The notes: generated by a model not told the origin, from the sequence alone. Shown: positions 22,143 through 30,666, numbered from the stretch's first letter. The stretch is 64,000 nt of DNA from Streptomyces sp. NBC_01341 (GCF_035946055.1 NZ_CP108364.1:6758001-6822000); one strand, 5' to 3'. Translations and numbers: made by a program.

Positions 22143-23336
22143 TCAGCGGCGTACGCAGAACTTGCGGTCCGTCAGCCACTGGCCGAACCAGTCGCTCAGC
22201 GGGATGCTGACGCACCACTCGTCGGCGTTGGTGTCCGGGACGGGAACCGTCGGCGTGGGCTTGTCCGGCTTCGGCACGGCCGGGGTCCCGCTCGGGTCGG
22301 GTGCGGGCGTGGACGGCTCGGCGTTCGGGAGCCCGCTCAGCTTCTCCCGGAAGACCGCCGAGGACAGGGGGTTCTCGGAGCACTGCCACACCCCGTGCGG
22401 GCAGTAGTCGGTGATCGTCTGGTAGAGCGGCTTGTGGAGATCGATCCACTCCAGCATGCGGCGCATGTACTCGGGGCTGTCGCCGTTTCGGAACAGCCCC
22501 CACTCCGGGAAGGAGATCGGCTTGCCGTGCTCGGCCGCGAAGTCGACCTGCTTCTGGAGCCCGTAGGGTTCGCTGACCTGTTCGTCGAAGGTGCGGGCGG
22601 GCGGCTGGTCGTAGGAGTCCATGCCGATGATGTCCACGACGTCGTCACCCGGATAGCACTCGGTCCAGGGCACGGCGTCCCGCCCCCTGCTCGGCGCGAA
22701 GTCGAAACGGAACTTCTGGCCGGGCACGGAGCGCATCGTGGTGACGATGCGTTTCCAGTACGCCTTCCAGGCCACGGGGTCCGGGCCGCAGCGGTGCGTG
22801 TACGTGGTCCCGTTCATCTCCCAGCCCAGGACGAGCACGGTGTCGGGGATGCCCAGCAGGACCAGGCGCTCGGCCAGCTTGCGGAAGTGCTCGTCGTACG
22901 ACCCGTTCACCCCGGCCCGCAGCAGGCGCCGCACCTCGCTGTCGGAGACGCGGGCCTCGTTGCGCTCCATCATGGGCGTGTTGAGGACGAACATCCTGTT
23001 CGCGTCCGCGCGACGCCACGCGGCCCAGTAGGCGAGGAAGCCGGGCCGCCCCTCGATGTTCTGCCACACGTCGCCGGGCAGATAGCTGTGCCCGACCCGT
23101 AGTTCCGTGCCGCCGAGCCATCGCGACAGCTCCGCCATCCGCTGCACACCCCGGGGCCCGTAATGCAGGTAGGCCCCGATGGCGGTCGTTCCGGCCGGTT
23201 CCGGTGCGCTGCGCGCGGAGCCCTTTCCGGCCTCCGTGTCCGCGCCGTCGTGGTCGACGAGGACCGCGCCGCTCACGAGGAGGCCGAACGCGGTCGCCCC
23301 GATGCCGAAATTGATGAGCCGGCGCTGTGCGGGCAC
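22143..23336 (-). CDS. secreted GH26-like endo-beta-mannanase-type glycoside hydrolase
   Basis: 397-aa exported protein: N-terminal signal or anchor (about 5-28, INFGIGATAFGLLVSGAVLV), then a TIM-barrel of the GH26 type (about 55-320). GWEMNGTTYTHRCG carries the likely acid/base Glu and ISFPEWGLF the nucleophile Glu; VVDIIGMDSYDQ is also conserved in this group. A Pro-rich linker (about 335-370) leads to a 30-residue tail with two Cys (EWCVSIPLSDW and KFCVRR) that could form a disulfide and bind a partner or cell wall. GTG 23336 follows AGGAGGAACC; the longer in-frame ATG gives no signal peptide. Likely role: cleavage of a beta-mannan or a self-made beta-linked exopolysaccharide. Confidence 0.82.
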   Translation of the reverse strand: MPAQRRLINFGIGATAFGLLVSGAVLVDHDGADTEAGKGSARSAPEPAGTTAIGAYLHYGPRGVQRMAELSRWLGGTELRVGHSYLPGDVWQNIEGRPGFLAYWAAWRRADANRMFVLNTPMMERNEARVSDSEVRRLLRAGVNGSYDEHFRKLAERLVLLGIPDTVLVLGWEMNGTTYTHRCGPDPVAWKAYWKRIVTTMRSVPGQKFRFDFAPSRGRDAVPWTECYPGDDVVDIIGMDSYDQPPARTFDEQVSEPYGLQKQVDFAAEHGKPISFPEWGLFRNGDSPEYMRRMLEWIDLHKPLYQTITDYCPHGVWQCSENPLSSAVFREKLSGLPNAEPSTPAPDPSGTPAVPKPDKPTPTVPVPDTNADEWCVSIPLSDWFGQWLTDRKFCVRR

Positions 23337-23472
23337 GGTTCCTCCTTGGATTACGGCCTGTATCCGCCATGACGACATTAAGGAGAAAGATTCAACAAGG
23401 GCCTGCGGGACCACCCGGGAATAGACCATTCGCTACGCGCGCCCGCTTCGATCGGGCCGTTCGGGTGACGCG

Positions 23473-24735
23473 TCAGAAAGTGAAGGGGAGAGTGCCGACA
23501 CGATTGTCGAAATTCGAGTCGATCAGCCCCGGCTCTCCCACGGACCGCACGTCTCCCAGTCGTTCGAGCATTTCGCGGAACAGGGCCTTCATCTCCAGTT
23601 TCGCGAGATGCGCGCCCAGGCAGTGGTGGGGCCCGCCGCCGCCGTATCCCAGGTGGGGATTCGGCGACCGGGTGATGTCGAAGGCGTCGGGATCCCCGAA
23701 GACCGACGCGTCCCGGTTCGCCGACGCGTACAGGAGCATGGTCTTGTCCCCGGGCAGAAAGGTGCGCCCTCCCAGCTCGTACTCGGAGGCGACCGTGCGG
23801 CGGAACTGGATGATGGGCGTCGAGTGGCGGACGATCTCGTCGACGGCACCGTCGGCGTACCGCTCGAAGTCGGACCGCAGGAGCGCCCGCTGCTCCGGAT
23901 GCGCGGTCAGCAGGACCAGCCCGTGGGCAATCGCGTTCCGGGTGGTCTCCACACCGGCCACGAGAAGCAGCGAGAAGAACGCGCCGAGCTCGCGGGAGGA
24001 CAGTGCCTGCCCGTCGATGTCGGCGCGCACGAGCGCCGAGATCACGTCGTCCGCGGGGGCCCGGCGCCGCTCCCGGGCGATGCCCGCCATCTCGAACTGC
24101 ATACGGGCCAGGGAGCGCAGACCGCGCCCGGGCACGCGCAGCCGCGCCCGGCCGCGGCGCTGCACCCCGACGTATTCCGACGCGTGGTCGATCCGGGCGA
24201 GGATCGCGGCGCGGTTGCGGGCGGGGATGCCCATCAGGTCGCAGATGATCTCGAACGGCATGCGTGAGGCCGCCGACCGCATGAAGTCGCCGGGGCCCTC
24301 GGCGGCCATCTCGTCCACCAGGCGCCCGGCGACGGCGGAGATGTTCTCCTCGGCCGCGGCGAGCAGCCTCGGCGTGAAGGCGCGCGAGATGGTCCTGCGC
24401 AGACCCGCGTGCCCGGCGCCGTCCATGTTCACCATGGAGTTGCCGAAGAGGGCCTTGGCCCAGGGCGCCGGTTCCGGGGTGGTGGCCCCGGGCGCGCTCG
24501 CGAAGACCAGCGGCTGCCGGCTGGCAGCCCGTACGTCGGCGTGCCTCACGAGGGCGTAGAACGGTGTGCGCGGACCCGTGCCGGGCGTGAAGCGGACCGG
24601 GGCGTCGAGTTCCCGGAGCCGGGCGAATTCCGCCAGTCGCCGGGACCGCGGCAGCCTCCAGAACGCCGGGTCGGCCAGGTCCGCACCCGCCGTCCCTCGC
24701 ATGCGGTCCGTGGGTGCCTGCGTCGGCGCGTTCAT
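23473..24735 (-). CDS. cytochrome P450
   Basis: 420-aa soluble P450. I-helix VAGVETTRNAIAHG has the oxygen-activation Thr; VDEIVRHSTPIIQFRRTV gives ExxR and the following PERF-like region; the haem loop GYGGGGPHHCLGAHLAKLE carries the thiolate Cys (about 372). The N-terminal half (FGNSMVNMDGAGHAGLRRTI, an HxxxR-like C-helix) is similar to the CYP124/125/142 clade that oxidises sterol or branched lipid chains, but the substrate is not certain. No ferredoxin gene is adjacent. ATG 24735 has GGAGGT 6 nt upstream. It is followed 136 bp later by the GH26-like gene in the same direction. Confidence 0.9.
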   Translation of the reverse strand: MNAPTQAPTDRMRGTAGADLADPAFWRLPRSRRLAEFARLRELDAPVRFTPGTGPRTPFYALVRHADVRAASRQPLVFASAPGATTPEPAPWAKALFGNSMVNMDGAGHAGLRRTISRAFTPRLLAAAEENISAVAGRLVDEMAAEGPGDFMRSAASRMPFEIICDLMGIPARNRAAILARIDHASEYVGVQRRGRARLRVPGRGLRSLARMQFEMAGIARERRRAPADDVISALVRADIDGQALSSRELGAFFSLLLVAGVETTRNAIAHGLVLLTAHPEQRALLRSDFERYADGAVDEIVRHSTPIIQFRRTVASEYELGGRTFLPGDKTMLLYASANRDASVFGDPDAFDITRSPNPHLGYGGGGPHHCLGAHLAKLEMKALFREMLERLGDVRSVGEPGLIDSNFDNRVGTLPFTF

Positions 24736-25070
24736 GCACAACCTCCGGGAGTTCGGACGGCCATGCTGGCCCGGCGGGCTCCGCCGCGAGGCCGACACGG
24801 CCGGAGCAGCCGGACAATTCCCACGGTCGCGGTACGCGCGGGGGCCGTCCGGCCCGGCACGCGCCCGAGGCGAGTCGTGGGGTGGAGGCCCGCCCCGCTC
24901 GGGGTGTAATGGGACGTATCCGACAGCCCGCCGGACCTCGCGCGGGGCGCCGTGGGCCCGCGGGGGCCGGCCGTGCGCGTTCCGATCCATGAGAACCGTT
25001 CGCCCCGTGTCTCGTTGCCCTCGTGTGCGAGACACCTCGCGGAAGCGGACGAGAGGCAGGTACACCCAGC
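24736..25070. promoter_or_regulatory. 335-bp divergent promoter region of P450 and melC1
   Basis: No coding sequence is visible. An 8-bp inverted repeat GTGTCTCG (25007-25014) / CGAGACAC (25028-25035) with a 13-nt centre lies about 36 bp before the melC1 start and may be an operator or a 5'-UTR hairpin controlling the tyrosinase operon. Confidence 0.4.
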
Positions 25071-25532
25071 ATGAACCCGAACACCCGCACGAGCGGGGAG
25101 CCGGCGGGGCCGGCCCGCCGCGCGGTCCTGCGGACAGCCTTCACCGTGGCCGTCGTCGCCGGCACCGGCGGCGTGCTCGCCCCGGTACTCCTGCGGGGGC
25201 AGGGAACCGGAGCGGGCAACCGGCGGGACGCCGTGGGGCCCGAGCGCTTCTCAGAGCTGTACAGGGGACGCGACATCCGCGGGGGGACCACCCCGGTGGT
25301 TCCCGCCGGGACGGTGCCGCAGGCCGCCGCGGCGGGCGACGTGACCACGGCATCCGAAGCCGATGTCCGCATCGACGGCCGTCCCCTGCACGTGATGCGG
25401 CGCGCTGACGGGAGCTACCTCAGCGCCGTCAACCACTACGAGTCGTACCCCACGCTGCTCGAGACGGCTCGCGCGGCGGTCGACGAGATCGGCGCCGCCC
25501 AGCTGTCCGCGGCGCCCCCGCACGCCATCTGA
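25071..25532 (+). CDS. melC1: tyrosinase co-factor / copper chaperone MelC1
   Basis: 153-aa protein. A twin-arginine signal (PARRAVLRTAFTVAVVAG, about 15-32) exports the MelC1-MelC2 complex. The mature part has the family features ERFSELYRGRDIRGG, DVRIDGRPLHVMRRADGSYL and SAVNHYESYPTLLETARAAV, including the Tyr of NHYESYPT that in crystal structures occupies the tyrosinase active site as a caddie. MelC1 delivers copper to apo-tyrosinase and its Tat signal serves both proteins. ATG 25071 with GAGAGGCAGG upstream. melC2 follows after 17 nt. Confidence 0.93.
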   Translation: MNPNTRTSGEPAGPARRAVLRTAFTVAVVAGTGGVLAPVLLRGQGTGAGNRRDAVGPERFSELYRGRDIRGGTTPVVPAGTVPQAAAAGDVTTASEADVRIDGRPLHVMRRADGSYLSAVNHYESYPTLLETARAAVDEIGAAQLSAAPPHAI

Positions 25533-25549
25533 CCCCGGAGGACGAGCTG

Positions 25550-26410
25550 GTGTACACCCGCAAGAATCAGCGCCACCTCACACGTACGGAGAAGAAGCGC
25601 CTCGTGGACGCCATCCTGGAGCTCAAACGCTCCGGGCATTACGACGAGTTCGTCCGGACGCACCGCGAGTTCTACGTGTCCGACGCCGACAGCAGGCCGC
25701 GTCCCGCCCACATGACCCCGTCCTTCTTCCCCTGGCACCGCAGGTACCTGCTGGAGTTCGAGAAGGCGCTGCGGGGTGTGGACCCGCGCGTCTCGATCCC
25801 GTACTGGGACTGGACCCGGGACAACACGCCGGAGGCGTCCCTGTGGGGGGACGACCTCCTCGGAGGCAACGGCAGGCCGGGGGACCGCCAGGTCATGACG
25901 GGGCCCTTCGCCTACCGGCGGGGGAACTGGCGGATCAGCGCCGGAGCCACCGACGAACCCTTTCTGCGCCGGAACTTCGGCCGTCCGTCGTCTCCGGTCA
26001 CCCTGCCCGGCGCGGCGGAGGTGGACAGGGCGCTGAAGGACCCCCTCTACGACGCCGAACCCTGGAACAGCGTCAGCACCCGCGGCTTCCGGAACAGGAT
26101 CGAGGGCTGGGGCATCAGGGGCTCACGCGACATCGCCAACCACAACCGGGTCCACCGCTGGATCGGCGGGTCCATGGCAGGTGCGGCGTCGCCCGACGAC
26201 CCGGTCTTCTGGCTGCACCACGCCTTCATCGACCTGCTCTGGACGCGCTGGCAGAAGGCGCACCCGCGCTCGCGCTACCTGCCGGCCGGCGCGCCGGCGG
26301 CCGGCGATCCGGAACAGGACTGGATCTTCCCGTACGACCGCCCGATGCCGCCGTGGGACGTACCGCCCTCCCAGCTCATGGACCACTCGCGCCTCTACCG
26401 TTACGCATGA
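25550..26410 (+). CDS. melC2: tyrosinase MelC2
   Basis: 286-aa type-3 copper enzyme that hydroxylates monophenols and oxidises o-diphenols to quinones for melanin. CuA ligands His38, His54 and His63 are all present (HMTPSFFPWHRRYLLEFE); CuB ligands are His198 and His202 (NHNRVHRWIGG) and His224 (DPVFWLHHAFIDLLW). In well-studied Streptomyces tyrosinases the latter are numbered 190, 194 and 216, so this protein has an 8-residue insertion between the copper sites and is about 13 residues longer than usual. It has no signal peptide and leaves the cell with MelC1. GTG start with CGGAGG upstream; second gene of the melC operon. Confidence 0.95.
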   Translation: MYTRKNQRHLTRTEKKRLVDAILELKRSGHYDEFVRTHREFYVSDADSRPRPAHMTPSFFPWHRRYLLEFEKALRGVDPRVSIPYWDWTRDNTPEASLWGDDLLGGNGRPGDRQVMTGPFAYRRGNWRISAGATDEPFLRRNFGRPSSPVTLPGAAEVDRALKDPLYDAEPWNSVSTRGFRNRIEGWGIRGSRDIANHNRVHRWIGGSMAGAASPDDPVFWLHHAFIDLLWTRWQKAHPRSRYLPAGAPAAGDPEQDWIFPYDRPMPPWDVPPSQLMDHSRLYRYA

Positions 26411-26437
26411 GCGGTCGTCGGACCCCTCCGTGACGCG

Positions 26438-26483
26438 GCCGGGCCCCCTCCCCCCGCACCGACGCGGAGGGAGGGGGCCCGGC
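26438..26483. terminator. bidirectional terminator, 15-bp perfect stem
   Basis: GCCGGGCCCCCTCCC (26438-26452) pairs perfectly with 26469-26483 over a 16-nt loop, between the convergent melC2 and chaplin genes. Confidence 0.85.
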
Positions 26484-26500
26484 AGGTCCCGTCAGGGAAA

Positions 26501-26812
26501 TCAGTGGCCGTAGCCGTAGTCACCCTCGGCCTTGGCGTCGTCGTGGTGCTCGGCCTCGACCTCCTGGTGGTCCGACACGTTGGCGCAGGTGTTGCCGAAC
26601 GCCGGGTTCAGCAGGGCGATCACGTTGACCGTGTTGCCGCAGACGTTGACCGGGACGTGAACGGGCACCTGGATGACGTTGCCCGAAAGCACGCCGGGGG
26701 AGCCGGCGGCCAGGGCGCCCGCGCCGGCGTCGGCGACGGCCATGCCGGCACCGCCGGCGACCAGGGCACCGGTACCTGCCACGACAGCGGCCACCTTCGA
26801 GATACGCGACAT
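26501..26812 (-). CDS. short chaplin with acidic/His-rich C-terminal tail
   Basis: 103-aa secreted hydrophobin-like protein. Signal peptide 1-27 (KVAAVVAGTGALVAGGAG, cleavage after AVA). One chaplin domain follows (about 37-78): GSPGVLSGNVIQVPVHVPVN then VCGNTVNVI and NPAFGNTC with the two conserved Cys (58 and 76). No sorting signal or membrane anchor is present, so it is the short, secreted type that forms amyloid fibrils on spores and aerial hyphae. Unusually, the protein goes on for 23 residues after the domain, DHQEVEAEHHDDAKAEGDYG then YGH, rich in Asp, Glu and His; most short chaplins end at the second Cys plus one or two residues. AAGGAG precedes ATG 26812. Confidence 0.93.
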   Translation of the reverse strand: MSRISKVAAVVAGTGALVAGGAGMAVADAGAGALAAGSPGVLSGNVIQVPVHVPVNVCGNTVNVIALLNPAFGNTCANVSDHQEVEAEHHDDAKAEGDYGYGH

Positions 26813-26867
26813 CAGTTCTCCTTGAGGATTCGAGACCGGCTGCGGGGGGTGCGGCCGGTATGCACTG

Positions 26868-26895
26868 ACAACGCGGGAGTCGACGGACGGTAACG
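26868..26895 (-). promoter_or_regulatory. BldN-like sigma promoter of the chaplin gene
   Basis: On the minus strand CGTTAC (26895-26890) is followed after exactly 16 bp by CGTTGT (26873-26868). As I recall it, the BldN consensus is CGTAAC-N16-CGTTGA, so each box matches at five of six positions. Chaplins are known BldN targets. It implies a 5' UTR of about 50 nt. Confidence 0.45.
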
Positions 26896-26922
26896 GATCA
26901 CCGCAAAAGTAATCATCCAGGA

Positions 26923-28086
26923 TCAACCCCGGCTGAAGAGGGCGAGGCCGGTCACCGGGAGCTCGCTCAGCCGGGCGCGCCAGTCCCGCGCGGCCGGGAA
27001 GCGGGCTTTCACCGTCTCCGCGGCCAGGTCGCGCACGGCCAGCTGCCCCTCGCGCAGACGGAGCATCGGCTCCAGGGCGGAACGGGCGAGCAGCAGACGC
27101 TGGTTGACGACCGCCGCGGGACCCCAGTTGTTCTTGTACTGCTCTGCGCCCCGCAGAAGACTCAGCACGCCGCGGCCGGAACCCGATGCCTCCCGCGCGA
27201 TCTCCCGCAGCAGCATCGACGAGACGTCCACCTTCCGCTCCCTGAGGCGGGGATCGACACCGTACAGATAGGCGCCGGTGAGCTGTGCCGACCCGAGGGA
27301 CAGGTCCGCCGCCACCACCTCCCCGTCGAGCACGAACTCCCTGACCGTGGCCTCCCCGTCACGCACCATCCGGCGTGCGGAGCGCACCAGGTGCGCGCAG
27401 AACCGGGGACGCAGGTGCTCCGGGTTGACCCCCCTGCCGAGCCACTGCAGCTCGTGCAGGTGCAGCAGGTTGCCGATCGCGCCCGCCACCCGGTGGACTG
27501 ATGCCTCGCGGCACTCGATACCCAGCGAGTCGATCTTGCGGAGCTTGGCCCGGGACCGCTGCGCCCGTGAACCGCCCATCCGCGCGATGAGGGCGTCGAT
27601 CGGCTCGGCGGGCAGTTCCATGCAGGTCGAGTCGGTGAGCCTGCTCCGCGCGCCGGCCCAGCTGCCGAACAGCAGCTGGGCGGACGCGTCAGGTCGCACC
27701 TCCCGCAGATCGACGACCGTGTGGGAGGCGGCCCGGTGGAGCCCCCGCTCCAGAGCCGTCACCGCCGCGGGGGTGTCCTCGCCGTCCACCAGGATGTCGA
27801 AGAAGTCGGAGATCGCCCCGCCGATCGGCATGAGGAGGGGCATCGGACGGTGTACGAGCATCAGCGGTGCCGCCCCGATCAGACGCCCGTTCCGTCGCGC
27901 CAGCAGCACGCGGAGGCGGCCGGACACTCCGTAGGAGAGCCACCACGAGCGGAGCCACGCATGGCTCTGGAACGGTGTGGCGGTCGGACAGCGGCGGTGC
28001 AGGGCATCCCACTCCGCGGCGAGGTCCGTGAACTCCGCGAGGTCGCGGCAGAGCGTGACGGTGAGCCGCCGGCGGTCGGTGTTCAT
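26923..28086 (-). CDS. FemAB/CelD-like (GNAT_6) acyltransferase of the polysaccharide operon
   Basis: 387-aa protein of the BioF2/CelD-like acetyltransferase group. LAEFTDLAAEWDALHRRCPT and FQSHAWLRSWWLSYG are the characteristic N-terminal block; RVLLARRNGRLIGAAPLMLV and EFVLDGEVVAADLSLG belong to its two GNAT-like lobes, and SLLRGAEQYKNNWGP ends the domain. Related proteins occur in cellulose, EPS and capsule operons and are thought to acylate sugars or aminoacylate a polymer. Last gene of the eight-gene polysaccharide operon: its ATG overlaps the stop of the Wzz-like gene by 4 nt. The stop lies 110 bp upstream of the chaplin start, on the same strand. Confidence 0.82.
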   Translation of the reverse strand: MNTDRRRLTVTLCRDLAEFTDLAAEWDALHRRCPTATPFQSHAWLRSWWLSYGVSGRLRVLLARRNGRLIGAAPLMLVHRPMPLLMPIGGAISDFFDILVDGEDTPAAVTALERGLHRAASHTVVDLREVRPDASAQLLFGSWAGARSRLTDSTCMELPAEPIDALIARMGGSRAQRSRAKLRKIDSLGIECREASVHRVAGAIGNLLHLHELQWLGRGVNPEHLRPRFCAHLVRSARRMVRDGEATVREFVLDGEVVAADLSLGSAQLTGAYLYGVDPRLRERKVDVSSMLLREIAREASGSGRGVLSLLRGAEQYKNNWGPAAVVNQRLLLARSALEPMLRLREGQLAVRDLAAETVKARFPAARDWRARLSELPVTGLALFSRG

Positions 28087-28757
28087 CCCACGAGCTCCTT
28101 CTCGTCGGCCGGTGCGGCGACCCCGCCCTGGGCGGGTGCGGGCACCGGTGCGGTGGTGTCCCTGCGCCCGGGGCGCGGGCGGACGAGCAGGATCAGTGCG
28201 CCGACCAGCCCGCCCCCACTCGCGCCCACGGCCGCGCCGAGGGGCACGGACGGGGACACGGGGTCGCCCGGTGGCACGGCGTGCGAGAACTTGATCAGCT
28301 TCACGCCGGTGTCCTTCGCCACGTGCCCGCTGCTGACGACCACGGCCTCGGTGACGGCGTTGGCGATGTCCGCGGCACGGTCCGGATCGTCCGACGTGCC
28401 GGAGACGGCGATCATCGGTGAGTCCGGAGACGTCTCGGACAGCACGTGCGTGCGCAGTTCACGCACCGGCTCGCCCGCGGCCCCCTTGGCGTACGAGAGG
28501 GTCGCGTCGCTGGTGGCCAGACGGCCGTACGACTGCGCGTACCCCAGGGCGGCGGCGGGGTCGACGGCCTTGCCCGCGGTGACCATCGCGTAACTGGTGG
28601 CCGTGTACTGGGGTGTGGCGAGCGTGCCGTACGAGAATCCGCAGGCCGCCCCGAGCAGGACGCAGGCGGGCAGGGGCCACCAGCTGGGGCGTACGGATGC
28701 GGGGCGGAGCCTGCGGAACCGTCCGGAGACGGACGGCTGCGCGGGGGACTCGGTCAT
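28083..28757 (-). CDS. Wzz/chain-length-determinant-like membrane protein
   Basis: 224-aa protein with the two-helix layout of polysaccharide co-polymerases: TM1 about 26-46 (WWPLPACVLLGAACGFSYG), an extracytoplasmic coiled region with QYTATSYAMVTAGKAVDPAA and ATLSYAKGAAGEP, and TM2 about 175-200 (VPLGAAVGASGGGLVGALIL) preceded by the Pro-rich PPGDPVSPSVP typical of Wzz. The C-terminus is short and lacks a tyrosine kinase domain. It should set polymer chain length with the Wzy-like protein of the operon. It overlaps the genes on both sides (1 nt upstream, 4 nt downstream). Confidence 0.83.
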   Translation of the reverse strand: MTESPAQPSVSGRFRRLRPASVRPSWWPLPACVLLGAACGFSYGTLATPQYTATSYAMVTAGKAVDPAAALGYAQSYGRLATSDATLSYAKGAAGEPVRELRTHVLSETSPDSPMIAVSGTSDDPDRAADIANAVTEAVVVSSGHVAKDTGVKLIKFSHAVPPGDPVSPSVPLGAAVGASGGGLVGALILLVRPRPGRRDTTAPVPAPAQGGVAAPADEKELVG

Positions 28758-29899
28758 CAGTGTGCTCTCCCGGTCGAGGGTTCTGTGTCGATGGCTTGTG
28801 CGTAGACGTCCATGAGCCGCCGGCTGCTGCGTCTGATGTCGTAGTGGTCCACGGCCGGCGGGGGCGGCAGCCGGCCGGTGCCACTCTCCATCCGGTGCCT
28901 CAGCGCCGCCGTCAGTCCGGCCGCGGGATCGGCTGTGTCCGAGGAATACCCGATGCGGCACGCGCCTGGCGCGAGGCCCGCCGGAAGGTCCTCGACGGCG
29001 GGGCAGACCGCGTACAGCACGGGCAGTCCCGCCGCGAGTGCCTCGACGGCCGCCAGGCCGAACGTCTCCTCGCGGGAGGCGGACACGAACACGTCGATAC
29101 CGCTGAGGACAGCGGGGACTCCGGGAGCCGGGCCCGTGGAGCCGCACGCCCCGAGGAGGCGGACACGGCCCGCCACCCCGAGGCGCGCCGCCAGGTCACT
29201 CAGCGAGGTGGCTTCCGGACCGTCCCCGGCCAGGACGAGCCAGGCGTCCGGCAGCGCGGAGACCGCGCGGATCAGCAGGTCGAAGCGCTTCCCGGGGACG
29301 AGTCTGCCCACGCCGCCCACCACGAAGGCCCCGTCGGGAATCCCCAGCAGCGCCCGCGTGGCGCGCCGTTGTCCCTCGTCGTGGCGGAAGGCGGCCGCGT
29401 CGATGCCGTTCGGCACGGTGTGGATCCGGGCGGCGGGCACGCCCCAGTCACGCAGCCGGCCGGCGACCGTGTCGGAGACGGCGACCGTCGCCGCCCCGAG
29501 CCGCTCGGTGCGCAGGTAGAGCTCACGGGTGCCACGGGTGAGCGGACGTCCCTCGATCTCCGCGCGTCCCAGGGAGTGCTCCGTCGCGACCACGGGGGTC
29601 CCGGCCAGGCGTGCCGCGATCCGGCCGTAGACACAGGCCCGGTACAGGTGGGTGTGCACCAGGTCGTACGCTCCGCGGCGGATCAGCCGGGCCAGCCTGG
29701 GCACCGCCGCCAGATCACGGTTGCCGCGCATGCCCAGGTGGTGGACGCGGACGCCGTCCGCGCGCAGCCCCTCGGCGACCGCTCCCGGATTGGTGAGCGT
29801 CACCACGTCGCACCGCACCGGAAGGTGACGCAGCATCAGCCTCAGTTGCTGCTCCGCGCCGCCGACGCCGAGTCCGGTGATGACGTGCAGCGCCCTCAC
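28757..29899 (-). CDS. family 4 (GT-B) glycosyltransferase
   Basis: 380-aa GT-B enzyme. VITGLGVGGAEQQLRLMLRH is the N-terminal glycine-rich acceptor loop; VGRLVPGKRFDLLIRAV marks the start of the donor domain; VFVSASREETFGLAAVEALA contains the E-x7-E motif that holds the nucleotide sugar. It adds one sugar of the repeating unit on the cytoplasmic side. GTG start at 29899 overlaps the deacetylase stop by 4 nt; its own stop shares a base with the next start. Confidence 0.88.
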   Translation of the reverse strand: MRALHVITGLGVGGAEQQLRLMLRHLPVRCDVVTLTNPGAVAEGLRADGVRVHHLGMRGNRDLAAVPRLARLIRRGAYDLVHTHLYRACVYGRIAARLAGTPVVATEHSLGRAEIEGRPLTRGTRELYLRTERLGAATVAVSDTVAGRLRDWGVPAARIHTVPNGIDAAAFRHDEGQRRATRALLGIPDGAFVVGGVGRLVPGKRFDLLIRAVSALPDAWLVLAGDGPEATSLSDLAARLGVAGRVRLLGACGSTGPAPGVPAVLSGIDVFVSASREETFGLAAVEALAAGLPVLYAVCPAVEDLPAGLAPGACRIGYSSDTADPAAGLTAALRHRMESGTGRLPPPPAVDHYDIRRSSRRLMDVYAQAIDTEPSTGRAH

Positions 29900-30666
29900 C
29901 CGGCGTCACCCCGACGCGACGCGACGGCGCGGCGCTCCCGGAGCCGGTGCCGTACCTCCTTGGCCCGCAGGCGGGTGCCCCGGTCGGCCTGGCTGACGTG
30001 CGTGCGGGGCAGCGCGTGCGGCCCCGACAGTGAGCCGGGGGCGAGGGCGCAGCCGTAGACGTAACCCGCGTCCCGCACGGACTCGACGACCCGCCGGTCG
30101 GCCGTGCCGTACGGATAGCAGAAGCCGGCCGGGGCGTGCCCGGTGATGCGGCGCAGCGCGTCCCGGCTGTCGTGTGTCTCCTGGCGCAGTTCGTCGTCGC
30201 AGAGCGTCGTCAGATCGCGGTGCAGCATGCCGTGCGAGCCGATCTCCATGCCCGCCGCGGCGGCGGTGCGGACGCCCTCCTCCGTCAGCAGCGGTCTGCG
30301 CGGACCGAGGGGGTCCCAGACGTTGGACCCGCCGGGCCGCCCGGGCAGGACGAACACCGTGGCAGTGCAGCCGTGAGCGAGGAGGACGGGAAGCGCCTCG
30401 TCGACGAAGTCGGCGTATCCGTCGTCGAACGTCAGGCCGACCAGCCCGCGCTCGCCGGCGCTCCGCGCGCGGAGCAGCGCGGTGATCCCCACTCCGGTCA
30501 GGCCCCGGCGCCGCAGCCAGGTCAGCTGCTCGTCCAGACGCCCGGCGGAGACGGTGATGCCGTACGGGTCGTCCGTGGGATCGCTCACGGAGTGGTACGT
30601 GAGGATCCACGGCCGGGTGCGCGCGGGCCATGCGGGGGCACGGGGTGCCGAGGTGTCAGCGGCCAT
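29896..30666 (-). CDS. polysaccharide deacetylase family protein (NodB fold)
   Basis: 256-aa NodB-homology protein without a signal peptide. ILTYHSVSDP and VGLTFDDGYADFVDEALPVL give motif 1 (TFDDGY, metal-binding Asp pair), EIGSHGMLHRDLTTL gives motif 2 (SHxxxH), FCYPYGTADRRV motif 3 and YGCALAPG a motif-4-like strand. It probably removes N-acetyl groups from a hexosamine of the polymer or its lipid-linked precursor; lacking an export signal, it may act inside the cell. Its ATG overlaps the end of the flippase gene by 11 nt. Confidence 0.88.
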   Translation of the reverse strand: MAADTSAPRAPAWPARTRPWILTYHSVSDPTDDPYGITVSAGRLDEQLTWLRRRGLTGVGITALLRARSAGERGLVGLTFDDGYADFVDEALPVLLAHGCTATVFVLPGRPGGSNVWDPLGPRRPLLTEEGVRTAAAAGMEIGSHGMLHRDLTTLCDDELRQETHDSRDALRRITGHAPAGFCYPYGTADRRVVESVRDAGYVYGCALAPGSLSGPHALPRTHVSQADRGTRLRAKEVRHRLRERRAVASRRGDAG

